Origin: Xanthobacter aminoxidans
Lineage (GTDB): Bacteria; Pseudomonadota; Alphaproteobacteria; Rhizobiales; Xanthobacteraceae
Assembly (NCBI RefSeq): GCF_023571765.1
Contig: NZ_JAMJXC010000027.1
Location: 1 to 46,377, forward strand
Reading direction: 5' to 3'
DNA: 46,377 nucleotides
The first letter of the stretch is position 1, and every line of letters starts with the position of its first letter. The notes under the pieces are model-generated. The model made no database searches and had not been told where the DNA came from. It was given only the letters and a program-made list of their open reading frames with translations. This document shows, one piece after another, positions 25,532 through 33,249 of this stretch. Made by a program: the position numbers and the translations under genes.

Positions 25532-26143
25532 ATGAGTGACGCACATACGAGACTAGTGTGGGCGAGGGAAGCCGCCGGGTACGAAAAGGCCGCAGATGCG
25601 GCGCGAGCTATGGGCGTTCCACTCCCCACCTATAACGCACACGAGAATGGCTCTCGTGGGTTCCGCCGCATGGCGCAGCAGTATGCGTCCAAATACCGAG
25701 TTTCATTGGAATGGCTTTTGACTGGCAAGGGACAACCCCGCCCTGGCATGAAAAGGTCTATTCCTGTGGTGGGATACGTTGGGGCAGGCGCTGAGGTTTT
25801 TTCCATCGACGACTCGATCAAGGGCGCAGGCATCGACGAAATCGAACCGCCTCCGGGCGCCAGCTCTAACGCCGTCGCTGTAAAGGTGCGTGGCGATTCA
25901 ATGCGGCCGGCGTTCTACGACGGCGACTACATCATATATGACGACCGGCGCGAGGGAAGTGAGATCGCCCAATATCTAGGTCGCGAATGCGTTGTCCACC
26001 TGATGGATGGAAGAACATTCATCAAAAACTTAAGTGCAGGATCGACCCCGGGCACATGGAGTCTTTGGAGTTACAATGCGGCCCCCATCCAAGATGTCAG
26101 GATTGAGTGGGCAGCCCGCGTTCGATGGGTGGAACGTGCATAG
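25532..26143 (+). CDS. CI-type repressor, HTH plus S24 peptidase
   Basis: A 203-residue repressor. The start is the ATG at 25532 just after operator 3; the longer upstream frame runs through cro and the operators and is rejected. The N-terminal XRE domain spans about 5-65 (ADAARAMGVPLPTYNAHENG). The S24 self-cleaving domain has Ser123 in RGDSMRPAFYDGDYI and Lys165 in RTFIKNL, with Ala85-Gly86 in VGYVGAGAEV as the likely cleavage site. RecA-stimulated self-cleavage, and so induction by DNA damage, is expected from the family. Confidence 0.92.
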   Translation: MSDAHTRLVWAREAAGYEKAADAARAMGVPLPTYNAHENGSRGFRRMAQQYASKYRVSLEWLLTGKGQPRPGMKRSIPVVGYVGAGAEVFSIDDSIKGAGIDEIEPPPGASSNAVAVKVRGDSMRPAFYDGDYIIYDDRREGSEIAQYLGRECVVHLMDGRTFIKNLSAGSTPGTWSLWSYNAAPIQDVRIEWAARVRWVERA

Positions 26144-26215
26144 CCCAAAATGACGATTCGACTCCCCCCGTAACGTCACGCTAGGGTTGCATGAATGACG
26201 GTCGGGAGGGGTGAT

Positions 26216-27373
26216 ATGGACGTCGGGGCAGTGGGGGAGTTTCGCAGCAAGGTCGTGGAATTGGCCCGACGCGCGGTTAACGCAGCACCGCGTTGCGTCA
26301 ATGAAGAATCAACAAAAATGTTTCTTGTCATACCGATGATCTCCCTTCTCGGATATGACCACATGGACCCTAATGAGGTATTCCCGGAACACCACTGCGA
26401 CTTCTCGGAAAAATACAAGAACCGAGTTGATTATGCTATTTTCAAGTCCGGCGAGCCCGTCATTGCAATTGAGAGCAAGCCTGCTGGCGCGCCTAGCCTG
26501 AAAGATGATAGAGGTCAGCTTCGCAGCTACTTCAACGCCGCCCGCACTGTAAAAATGGGGGTCCTTACGGATGGGTTAGTGTGGGAGTTCTACGCGGATT
26601 CCGACGAACCCAATATGATGGACGCCAATCCCTTCCTTAGATTCGATCTCAGCGAAGTGGCAAAGGGAAAAGTAGACGACTCCGCTCTTGAGGGACTACA
26701 TAGTCTCAGCAAATCAGTTTTCGATCCAGAGAACATAGGCGCGGAAGCAAAGCGAAAGCATATTTATAATTCCGTCTTATCGCAGGTAGCTACCATTTTT
26801 GCGGATCCGCCTGAGGAATTTGCGCGACCACTCCTTCGCAAGGCGGGCATAGGGCACATCAATCAAAAGGCGCTCGACGAATACAGGCCTGTAATTCAAG
26901 CCGCATTTCGGGAATTTATAAACCGCCAAATCCTGCATCGGCTCGACCTCCCAAAACCTGATCAGGCAGTCCCTGCGACCGCAGCGGAGCCGCCCGCTCC
27001 TATGCCCGCACCTGCTGATGCGATCGTCACGACCGAGCGAGAGCTTGAGGTTTTCAAATGGGTCCAGCAGCGTTTGGCTTTTCTGGTTCGAGATGATGCG
27101 CTGTTCGCAGAAATAAAGTCCGTTGATTATCGAGACTATCAGGGGAAATTCGTCGTCTTCTATAAAATGGAGCGCAAGGGCCGCATTTTCGAGTTCATTG
27201 AATCTAAGGTTGCGCCTGGGTACCGTTTCATTTTTCCGGAAGATAGCGGCTTGGCTCAAGGCGATATCACCGTTCAGTCGCTTGTTGAAATCGACGCCCC
27301 GCTTATCGCTTCCTTCAAGGCGCGAGTAGCGGCGATTTCGAAGGCTTCAACACCTCAAAGCGGAGCAGCCTAA
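26216..27373 (+). CDS. Stand-alone HsdR N-terminal-like PD-(D/E)XK protein (putative lysogenic conversion gene)
   Basis: A 385-residue protein. The ATG at 26216 is preceded by GGGAGGGG; the ATG at 26195 has no such site. The N-terminal ~110 residues resemble the nuclease domain of type I restriction R subunits: Glu30/31, Asp72 in RVDYAIF, and Glu86-Ser-Lys88 in IAIESKPAG (the E-x-K of PD-(D/E)XK). No helicase domain follows. A Pro/Ala linker near 260-275 leads to a C-terminal domain (about 280-375, FKWVQQRLAFLVRDD) that I cannot name. It follows cI on the same strand, has lower GC than its neighbours and ends at a strong terminator, so it is likely expressed in the lysogen. Confidence 0.8.
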   Translation: MDVGAVGEFRSKVVELARRAVNAAPRCVNEESTKMFLVIPMISLLGYDHMDPNEVFPEHHCDFSEKYKNRVDYAIFKSGEPVIAIESKPAGAPSLKDDRGQLRSYFNAARTVKMGVLTDGLVWEFYADSDEPNMMDANPFLRFDLSEVAKGKVDDSALEGLHSLSKSVFDPENIGAEAKRKHIYNSVLSQVATIFADPPEEFARPLLRKAGIGHINQKALDEYRPVIQAAFREFINRQILHRLDLPKPDQAVPATAAEPPAPMPAPADAIVTTERELEVFKWVQQRLAFLVRDDALFAEIKSVDYRDYQGKFVVFYKMERKGRIFEFIESKVAPGYRFIFPEDSGLAQGDITVQSLVEIDAPLIASFKARVAAISKASTPQSGAA

Positions 27374-27405
27374 GCATAGGCACCCGCATCTAATTTACGC
27401 CGTTT

Positions 27406-27432
27406 AAAACCCGCCCACCGGCGGGTTTTTTT
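27406..27432 (+). terminator. Intrinsic terminator after the lysogeny genes
   Basis: ACCCGCC and GGCGGGT (27409-27415 and 27420-27426) form a 7-bp stem with a 4-nt loop, extended by A-T pairs and followed by seven T (27426-27432). It separates the cI/HsdR-N-like unit from the rightward early promoter. Confidence 0.92.
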
Positions 27433-27485
27433 GCGCTCTCAGGTCGGGCAGCAACGAAGCGAGCCAATGCACTCGCGTCATGACG

Positions 27486-27526
27486 ATGCAAAACGCATTG
27501 ACACAAGACGATGCAAAACGCATCTT
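27486..27526 (+). promoter_or_regulatory. Rightward early promoter with two CI operators
   Basis: Two identical ATGCAAAACGCAT operators lie at 27486-27498 and 27511-27523, 25 bp apart. A consensus -35 TTGACA (27498-27503) begins on the last base of the first. With 17-nt spacing the -10 would be CATCTT (27521-27526), weak and overlapped by the second operator. The block mirrors the operator 2/-35/operator 1 layout of the leftward promoter, so one repressor would shut both early operons. Confidence 0.75.
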
Positions 27527-27555
27527 TCGTGCGGTAACGCCTATCGGAGCCGCCG

Positions 27556-27819
27556 ATGCCCTACTTCCCCGTGCCCAATCTTCCACCCTCAGGAAGCCGC
27601 CGGCCCAAGGCAGTTCAGCCCCTGCAGGGTGACCGCCGCAAAGCCCACCCCGCCTCTACAGCGCAGGATCTCGCCGCTCTCTGCCAAAAGCTCGCATCCA
27701 TGGACGCGGCGACGGAAGAGAACCTCCTGCGCTACGGCTACACGCCGGAACAGCTGAAGACCCTCATGCCCGAGGCGCGCAAGATCCTCGGCCCGGCGCG
27801 CGGGGCGATCCATGGCTGA
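27556..27819 (+). CDS. Unknown small first gene of the rightward early operon
   Basis: An 87-residue protein about 30 bp downstream of the promoter region, with GGAGCCGCCG before the ATG. The N-terminal half is Pro/Arg-rich and likely disordered; the C-terminal half is helical (AQDLAALCQKLASMDAATEE, YGYTPEQLKTLMPEARKIL). No family is recognised. First genes of early operons often counter host functions, but nothing in the sequence proves that here. Confidence 0.65.
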   Translation: MPYFPVPNLPPSGSRRPKAVQPLQGDRRKAHPASTAQDLAALCQKLASMDAATEENLLRYGYTPEQLKTLMPEARKILGPARGAIHG

Positions 27820-28096
27820 GGCCTTCACATCCGCCAGCCAGACGGCGGCGATCCGCGATGAGATGGCCGCGTCCATTTGCGGCCGCACGGCGGTTTCCAG
27901 CCCCAGCCTCCCGGCCGCCGATGCCTACTTGCTCGGCGGCGGGCTTCACCAGGTCACCACCCTCACCCGCGCCGCGTACCAGCGCGGGACGGTGCAGATC
28001 ACGTGCGACACGGACGTGATGCTTCTGCTGTGCCTCTTGGCCGCCGAGGCCCTCGACGCGCGCACGGCGGACGGGGAGGGCACGGCCCATGGCTGA
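27812..28096 (+). CDS. Unknown small early protein
   Basis: A 94-residue ORF overlapping its neighbours by 8 nt at each end. It contains SASQTAAIRDEMAASICGRT, TLTRAAYQRGTVQITCDTDV and a hydrophobic helix LLLCLLAAEAL that is too short and polar-flanked to be a clear membrane span. No family is recognised. Confidence 0.6.
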   Translation: MAEAFTSASQTAAIRDEMAASICGRTAVSSPSLPAADAYLLGGGLHQVTTLTRAAYQRGTVQITCDTDVMLLLCLLAAEALDARTADGEGTAHG

Positions 28097-28385
28097 GGTC
28101 GCCACCACCCGCTCATGGATGCGGCCCGATCCCTCACTGTCCCGTCGCGAGTTGCTGCAGATGGACGCCAGTTGGGCCGGTCTCGCCGGAGGCGTGACGA
28201 ACATCGCCCTCAATGCCGCCGCCGAGCTGGAGGCGATGGCCGATGGTGCCCCCGCCGGCCGTCGCAAGCTGCGCGAGCTGGCCACCCGCCTGCGCGCCGA
28301 GATCGCCGAACTGCGCGATCAACGGCTGAAGGCGGCGGGAGCCCTCGCCGAGCTTAAGAAGGCGGAGGGTGCGGCCCATGGCTAA
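28089..28385 (+). CDS. Unknown helical early protein
   Basis: A 98-residue protein. The C-terminal two thirds is a long helix with heptad-like spacing (RRKLRELATRLRAEIAELRD), likely a coiled coil. The N-terminus has SLSRRELLQMDASWAGLAGG. It overlaps the previous gene by 8 nt and the next small gene by 8 nt. Confidence 0.6.
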   Translation: MAEVATTRSWMRPDPSLSRRELLQMDASWAGLAGGVTNIALNAAAELEAMADGAPAGRRKLRELATRLRAEIAELRDQRLKAAGALAELKKAEGAAHG

Positions 28386-28491
28386 TGGCTTCCTCATCGG
28401 CGCGATTGGCGGCGTCTTCGGTGCGGTTCTGGCGCTTGCCGGGCTTCACCTGTGGCAAGCGATCATCCGCGCCAAGGCCGGGAGCCTCTGA
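28378..28491 (+). CDS. 37-residue single-span membrane protein
   Basis: A short ORF, MANGFLIGAIGGVFGAVLAL followed by AGLHLWQAIIRAKAGSL. Residues about 5-28 form one Gly/Ala-rich membrane helix and the C-terminus is basic, so it would lie inside the cell. Its start overlaps the previous stop by 8 nt, like its neighbours, and the next ATG follows its stop at once. Phage membrane peptides of this kind include holin-like and exclusion proteins; here the function is unknown. Confidence 0.55.
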   Translation: MANGFLIGAIGGVFGAVLALAGLHLWQAIIRAKAGSL

Positions 28492-28492
28492 C

Positions 28493-28960
28493 ATGCCCCA
28501 GCCCATCCGCCCAATCCCCCGCGATGTGGCGTGGCCGCCGCACGGCCTGCAGGGCTTCGGCCCCCGGCCGGCCCCGCGTGGCGTCGTCTACACCGGCGAG
28601 GACAGCAACCACTGCGCCTCAACCCGACTTCAGTGGCCGCAGTCCGGCATATCCCCCGATGTGCTTCGCCGCGCCGCGCGCAACCCGGACGAAGCCCTTG
28701 CCCTATTGGGTGAGCCCCACGGCCCGCGCTTGCCTCGCCGCATGCCGGTCGGCTTCGGCTCCCGGCCGGCGCCGCGTAGCGTCGTCTGCATCGGCGACGG
28801 CTGCGGCCACTGCGCCGCCGAGCGCGGCGAGCCCTACCGGCCGCGCCGCGCCCCCATCGGCTTCGGCGACCCGCCCCGCGCCGAGGCGCGCCTCGCCCCG
28901 CTCTTTCTCGCCGGCGGCGTGCTCGCCGCCCTCCTCATCGCCTTCCTTCGGAGCCTCTAG
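28493..28960 (+). CDS. Unknown membrane-anchored protein with duplicated GFGxRPAPR...HCA motif
   Basis: A 155-residue protein starting at the ATG at 28493, one base after the previous stop; the longer frame to 28385 runs through the 37-residue gene. It has two copies of a 22-residue motif (21-42 and 87-108), each GFG.RPAPR.VV..G followed by HCA, with a partial third GFG copy at 123. A membrane helix at about 130-152 (APLFLAGGVLAALLIAFL) lies at the C-terminus. The paired Cys and His residues could bind metal. No family is known to me. Confidence 0.65.
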   Translation: MPQPIRPIPRDVAWPPHGLQGFGPRPAPRGVVYTGEDSNHCASTRLQWPQSGISPDVLRRAARNPDEALALLGEPHGPRLPRRMPVGFGSRPAPRSVVCIGDGCGHCAAERGEPYRPRRAPIGFGDPPRAEARLAPLFLAGGVLAALLIAFLRSL

Positions 28961-28963
28961 CGC

Positions 28964-29539
28964 ATGCGCCACGCCGCCGACATCTTCATGACCACTGCGT
29001 CGGGCCGGCGGTGGTACCTGCTCGATCCGCGCCCCGGCGATGTGCACTTCCACGACATCGCCTCTCACCTCGCCAAGATCTGCCGTTTCACGGGCGCCAC
29101 CGGGCCGTTCTATTCGGTCGCTCAGCACAGCGTGCTCGTGGCGTCTCTCCTGCCGCCGACCATGCGTCCCTTTGGTCTCCTGCACGATGCATGGAAAGCC
29201 TATCTCGGCGACATCGGGTGGCCCCTTCACGAGGCCTTCAAAAGGTTCGATGCCGATCCCTTTGAGAACCTTCTCCTTCGAACGGACCGCACCATCCACC
29301 GCGCCGCTGGCCTGCCATGGCCGCCGCCGGCGGAAGTGGCAGAGGCCGTGGACCAGGCCGACCAACGGGCCTTCGCCACCGAATGGCGCGACGTGGGGCC
29401 GAGCCCGTCCGAGCCCGCCCCCGTGCCCTGCCGCCCCATCGGCACCCGCATCCGCCCGCAGCCGTGGCCGAAGGCCGAGGAAGCCTTTGTCGAAGAGCTG
29501 CGCATCCACCTCCCCGCCACCCTCCGGAGCGTCGCATGA
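28964..29539 (+). CDS. HD-domain phosphohydrolase (YfbR-like)
   Basis: A 191-residue HD-family protein. Metal ligands appear as His55 in SVAQHSVLVA, His74-Asp75 in LLHDAWKAYLGDI, and an Asp in the EAVDQADQRA helix. The family includes 5'-deoxynucleotidases such as YfbR, which hydrolyse dNMPs, and phage versions are common. A role in nucleotide pool control during phage replication fits its place ahead of the replication genes. The C-terminal ~50 residues are Pro-rich and extra to the core. Confidence 0.8.
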   Translation: MRHAADIFMTTASGRRWYLLDPRPGDVHFHDIASHLAKICRFTGATGPFYSVAQHSVLVASLLPPTMRPFGLLHDAWKAYLGDIGWPLHEAFKRFDADPFENLLLRTDRTIHRAAGLPWPPPAEVAEAVDQADQRAFATEWRDVGPSPSEPAPVPCRPIGTRIRPQPWPKAEEAFVEELRIHLPATLRSVA

Positions 29540-30381
29540 ACCCCGCGATTAACAACCGTCAGCTCCTATCCTACATCGAGCGGCTGGAGCGCCTCGAAGA
29601 GGACAAGAAGGAGATCGCCGCCGACATTCGCGACGTGAAGACCGAAGCGAAATCGGCCGGGTTCGATCTCAAGTATATTGCCCGTGTCATGGCCGAACGG
29701 CGCATGACCCCCGAGGAGCGCCGCACCGAGCGCGCGATGCTGGACATCTACCGTGCCGGCGTCGGCATCCTCGACGGCACACCCCTCGGCGATGCGGCCC
29801 GCGACCGCATGATGGAGGACGATCCCAACGCCCCGCCGCCGGCGCCCGCGCCGGAGCCGGACGGCACCCGCACCGCCGCCGAGGCCCGCGAGGAGGGTGC
29901 GCAGGCGCACCGCGACGGCGCCCGCATCATCGACAACCCCTATACCGCCGGCGACCCCCGCCGTGCGGCATGGGATGAGGGCTTCTGCGCCGCGTCGGGA
30001 TCGGACGGCATGGATATCCCGGAAGCGTGGCGCCGCAAGCCGAAGGCCAAGGCGAACGCCAAAACCGCCGCCGCACCCGCCGAGGAGGCTCCCGAGCCCG
30101 CCACCGATCCCGATCAGGAGGCCCTGCCCTTCGAGCCGCAGGAGCCGGCCGCCGCCGCCGATGGTGAGGTTGCGCCCGCCAGTTCCGAGGATGCGGATCC
30201 CGCCACCCGCCTCGACGCGCTGGTGAGACAGACGCGCAGCAAGGCGAGTGACGCCAAGGCGAAGCCGGCCAAGGCGCCGAAGGAACCGAAAGCCGCCAAG
30301 CCCAAGGTTCCCAAGGCCCCGAAGGCGGCGGCGCCGCGCACGAAGCGCCGGCCGGCCGGAAGCGGGGAGGCGCGCCCGTGA
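29536..30381 (+). CDS. GapR (DUF2312)-RMF-like fusion with basic tail
   Basis: A 281-residue protein; the ATG at 29536 overlaps the previous stop (ATGA), and the longer frame is rejected. Residues about 6-80 match GapR/DUF2312 (SYIERLERLEEDKKEIAADI, SAGFDLKYIARVM), a protein that binds AT-rich overtwisted DNA in Caulobacter. After a Pro-rich linker, 114-155 fit the ribosome-modulation-factor-like pattern (EEGAQAHRDGARIIDNPY, AAWDEGFCAA). The last ~55 residues are Lys/Pro/Ala-rich (PKAAKPKVPKAPKAAAPRTK), like histone H1 tails. It could act on phage or host DNA structure. Confidence 0.8.
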   Translation: MNPAINNRQLLSYIERLERLEEDKKEIAADIRDVKTEAKSAGFDLKYIARVMAERRMTPEERRTERAMLDIYRAGVGILDGTPLGDAARDRMMEDDPNAPPPAPAPEPDGTRTAAEAREEGAQAHRDGARIIDNPYTAGDPRRAAWDEGFCAASGSDGMDIPEAWRRKPKAKANAKTAAAPAEEAPEPATDPDQEALPFEPQEPAAAADGEVAPASSEDADPATRLDALVRQTRSKASDAKAKPAKAPKEPKAAKPKVPKAPKAAAPRTKRRPAGSGEARP

Positions 30382-31307
30382 GCGAACCCGCCCGCCGCGC
30401 CCCTCGCCCCGACATCACGGCAGGCCTCGATCGGCTGGAGAAGTTCGCGCAGATCCTGCATCCCAAAGACGCGGAAGAACCCATCCTCGCCGCAGCGCCG
30501 CGCATCGCCATCTATGAATGGCTGCTGGAGCTGAACGCCCGCGCGGAGCTGAAAAGCGTGGGGGTGAAGCCCCGCGCGACTGCGCTCCTCTACGGCCCGC
30601 CCGGCACCGGCAAGACGACGCTCGCGCATCATCTCGCCGCCCGCCTCGGCCTGCCGCTGGTGGCCGTCCAGGCCGAGCGGCTCACATCCATGTACTCCAA
30701 TGCCAGCGCGGCGAACCTCGGCGAGCTGTTCGATGCGCTCGCGCAGGTGCGGGGCAGCTGCGTCCTGTTGCTGGACGAAATCGACGCCATCGGCAGCAAG
30801 CGCATCAGCCACGAGGACTCTGCGTCGCGCGACCGCAACATGGTGCTCACCACCCTCCTCACCCGGATCGAGGGCTTCGAGGGCATCGCCCTCGCTGCCA
30901 CGAACCGCAAGGAGGATCTGGACAGCGCCCTGTGGCGGCGGTTCGGCATGCAGATCTCGGTGGACCTTCCGGCCGTCGAGGAGCGCTTTGCCATCCTGAA
31001 GCGCTACGGGGTGCCCTTCGAGTTCGAGGAAGAGACCCTCGATCTTCTCGTGGACCTGACGGCCGGTTCCTCCCCTGCCCTCCTGCGCCAGCTCATGGAA
31101 GGGCTGAAGCGCGCCATCGTGCTCGCCCCGCGCTTCCGCCGGCCGGTGGGCGATCTGGTGGATGTGCTGCGCGGCGTCACCGCCGCCGTGGCGCCCCATC
31201 CGGGGCTGCCCCAGCCGCCCCTATGGAAGAGCTTCGAGGGCCACGCGGAGGCGCTCGCCGCGCTGCCGTGGCCACCGACCCGGCCGGCGAGGAAGGGAGC
31301 CGCGTGA
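30378..31307 (+). CDS. AAA+ ATPase (FtsH/Cdc48-type core)
   Basis: A 309-residue AAA+ ATPase. Walker A is GPPGTGKTT (73-81), Walker B SCVLLLDEIDAIGSKR (about 129-144), sensor 1 AATNRKEDLD, and the arginine finger region ALWRRFG. The N-terminal ~60 residues are helical. The start is GTG overlapping the previous stop (GTGA), and the stop overlaps the clamp start. There is no peptidase domain. Because the next gene is a sliding clamp, it may load or remodel the clamp, but the motifs are closer to unfoldase-type AAA than to DnaX. Confidence 0.85.
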   Translation: MSEPARRAPRPDITAGLDRLEKFAQILHPKDAEEPILAAAPRIAIYEWLLELNARAELKSVGVKPRATALLYGPPGTGKTTLAHHLAARLGLPLVAVQAERLTSMYSNASAANLGELFDALAQVRGSCVLLLDEIDAIGSKRISHEDSASRDRNMVLTTLLTRIEGFEGIALAATNRKEDLDSALWRRFGMQISVDLPAVEERFAILKRYGVPFEFEEETLDLLVDLTAGSSPALLRQLMEGLKRAIVLAPRFRRPVGDLVDVLRGVTAAVAPHPGLPQPPLWKSFEGHAEALAALPWPPTRPARKGAA

Positions 31308-32482
31308 TGCGCAGCTCTGTCCTGACAGAGGAGAAGCTCACGGCGAGCCTGCCGGCGAAGGTGGTATCCGCCGCGCTCGATCATGCCGCGCGGCTGGTAC
31401 CCGGCAAGACGACGATCCCGATCCTCTCCAACGTGCTGATCGACGCCCGCCGCAGAGCGGACGGCACCGGCGAGCTTTTGGTGATCAGCACCAACCTCGA
31501 TCAGTCCGTGACCCTTCGGGTACCGGCCGAGGTGACAGCACCGGGCTCGGCCACCGTACCGGCGAAGATCCTCGCCGAGACCATGAAGAAGGCGCCCGAC
31601 AACGCGACGGCCACCTTCAAGGCGAAGGACGGCGAGCTGCACCTCTCCTATGGCCGCAGCCGTTTCCGGCTCGCCACGCTGCCGGCGGCGGACTTCCCGA
31701 CCTTCGGCACCCCGCTCGATCCCGTGCCCCAGGTGGGCGAGGGCAAGGCGGTTTTCACGCTGGATGCCGGCACCCTGTGCGACATGCTTGACGCGGTAGA
31801 GGCCGCCATATCGAAGGAGGCGACCCGCTATTACCTGTGCGGCGTCTATCTGCATCGCCATGGTGACCGGCTGCGCGCCGTTGCCACCAACGGCCATGTG
31901 CTCGCCTTGCGCGAGGTGCCCGCGCCGGAAGGCTCCCAAGCCTTGGCCGGCGGCATCCTCCCGCCGGACCTGTCCCGCATCGCCTGCAGCCTGTGGGCGA
32001 AGTCGAAGGATGTGCTGAAGATCTCCATCGACAAGTCCCGCGTCCTCATCGAGGGCGAGGCCGTGGCGGTGTGCAGCAAGCTCATCGACGGCACCTATCC
32101 CGACTATGAGCGCGTGGTGCCCAAGGGCGGCACGTCCACGCTTGCCATCCCCGCCGCGCCGCTCGCCAGCGCCATCGAACGCATCGTCACGGTGGACACC
32201 GGCAAGACGCGCTCGATCAAGATGAGCATGGATGGGGGCGAGATCTCGCTCGCCGCCCGCCACGAGGGATCGGACGCCAGTGAGACGCTGGACGGCGCCA
32301 CCCCGACCGAGATCGCGGACGGTTACGCCATCGGCTTTTCCGCCCGCTACGCCCTCGACGCCCTGCGCTCCCTGCCGGGCGAGGCCGTCGAGATCCAGAT
32401 GTCCACCCCCGGCGATCCCATGCTCTGGCGCAACCCGGCCGAGGCCGGCGCCCTGTGGGTCGTCATGCCTCTGAGAGTGTGA
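31307..32482 (+). CDS. dnaN: DNA polymerase III beta sliding clamp (phage DnaN)
   Basis: A 391-residue DnaN homologue, somewhat longer than the usual 365-380. Typical pieces are ALDHAARLVPGKTTIPILSN, LAETMKKAPDNATATFKAKD, FRLATLPAADFPTFG, RYYLCGVYLHRHGDRLRAVA, LIDGTYPDYERVVPK and the C-terminal AGALWVVMPLRV, the equivalent of the usual MPMRL. The ATG overlaps the previous stop (TGATG). No phage polymerase is visible, so the clamp may tether a host polymerase, or repair polymerases, to the phage fork. Confidence 0.92.
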   Translation: MRSSVLTEEKLTASLPAKVVSAALDHAARLVPGKTTIPILSNVLIDARRRADGTGELLVISTNLDQSVTLRVPAEVTAPGSATVPAKILAETMKKAPDNATATFKAKDGELHLSYGRSRFRLATLPAADFPTFGTPLDPVPQVGEGKAVFTLDAGTLCDMLDAVEAAISKEATRYYLCGVYLHRHGDRLRAVATNGHVLALREVPAPEGSQALAGGILPPDLSRIACSLWAKSKDVLKISIDKSRVLIEGEAVAVCSKLIDGTYPDYERVVPKGGTSTLAIPAAPLASAIERIVTVDTGKTRSIKMSMDGGEISLAARHEGSDASETLDGATPTEIADGYAIGFSARYALDALRSLPGEAVEIQMSTPGDPMLWRNPAEAGALWVVMPLRV

Positions 32483-32485
32483 CCC

Positions 32486-33052
32486 ATGAGCGAACAGGCA
32501 GAACCGCGCCGCTGGTGGCCGGATTTCATGTGCGACGAAACCATGCCGCCGGCGAAGGCCAGCCCGGCCGAATGGCTGGAGATGGACGCCGGGGCCATCA
32601 TCCTCGGACGGTTGATCGAGGAGGATGACGGCTTTCGCTTCTCCGGCGAGACGGTCGCGCCGGGCCAAGTGGTCGAGATGCACTATTGCGACTATCTCGG
32701 CGCGCTGGACGTGGCGCTTGCCGAGGATGGCAGCTTCACGGTGCAAGGGGTGCCGCCGGAAGGCTTCACCCAATGTTGGAACAGGGACGAGCCGGAGAGC
32801 TGCGGCGACAACCTTCTTGAGATGATCGCCCGCGAGCGCGACCTCGATACATCCGCCCGCACCATTGAGGCGGGGTTCGTGCGCTGGGGTGCGGACTTCT
32901 TCGTCGTCACCTTGAAAGACGGCGTGCCCGGCCTTGATCGGGTGCCGGTCAACACGATGTGGCTCTGTGAAAGCTGCGGCGTCGCTTCCAGCGCTGGCCC
33001 ATGCCAATGCGCGGCCAGCGCGGCCCACCCCACGGACAAGGCGGGCATGTGA
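32486..33052 (+). CDS. Unknown early protein with C-terminal Cys cluster
   Basis: A 188-residue acidic protein directly after the clamp gene. Residues about 50-90 are strand-rich (GFRFSGETVAPGQVVEMHYC). Near the end is MWLCESCGVASSAGPCQCAA, whose four Cys could form a zinc knuckle. I do not recognise the family. Confidence 0.65.
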   Translation: MSEQAEPRRWWPDFMCDETMPPAKASPAEWLEMDAGAIILGRLIEEDDGFRFSGETVAPGQVVEMHYCDYLGALDVALAEDGSFTVQGVPPEGFTQCWNRDEPESCGDNLLEMIARERDLDTSARTIEAGFVRWGADFFVVTLKDGVPGLDRVPVNTMWLCESCGVASSAGPCQCAASAAHPTDKAGM

Positions 33053-33246
33053 TGGCCCGCGCCAAGTCCACCCGCGCCGAACAATGGCGTCCCCACCTCA
33101 CGGAAGAGGAGGCCGCCACCCTCGCACGCGCGGAAGCCGCCAAGGAAAGCTGGCGCCTTCTGAAGCACCAGCGCGCCCTCATCATCTCTCGCGCCTCCAC
33201 CCGCGCCCGCCGCGCTGGAGAAGCCCAGCCCAGGAAGGAGGCCTGA
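33052..33246 (+). CDS. Small basic early protein
   Basis: A 64-residue, Arg/Lys-rich helical protein (HLTEEEAATLARAEAAKESW) starting at the ATG at 33052 that overlaps the previous stop (TGATG). An upstream in-frame start at 33001 is inside that gene. It lies just ahead of ssb. Function unknown. Confidence 0.6.
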   Translation: MARAKSTRAEQWRPHLTEEEAATLARAEAAKESWRLLKHQRALIISRASTRARRAGEAQPRKEA

Positions 33247-33249
33247 CCC

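Noticed and set aside
25201-25539. 112-residue plus-strand ORF overlapping cro and the operators
   Set aside because: It runs through the operator region and reads opposite a clear HTH gene.
27467-27479. A third operator-like site before the rightward early promoter
   Set aside because: Only one half-site (ATGC) is present; the other half reads CGTC instead of GCAT and the spacing to the next operator differs.
31004-33028. 674-residue minus-strand ORF opposite dnaN
   Set aside because: Antisense of three real genes including a clear sliding clamp.
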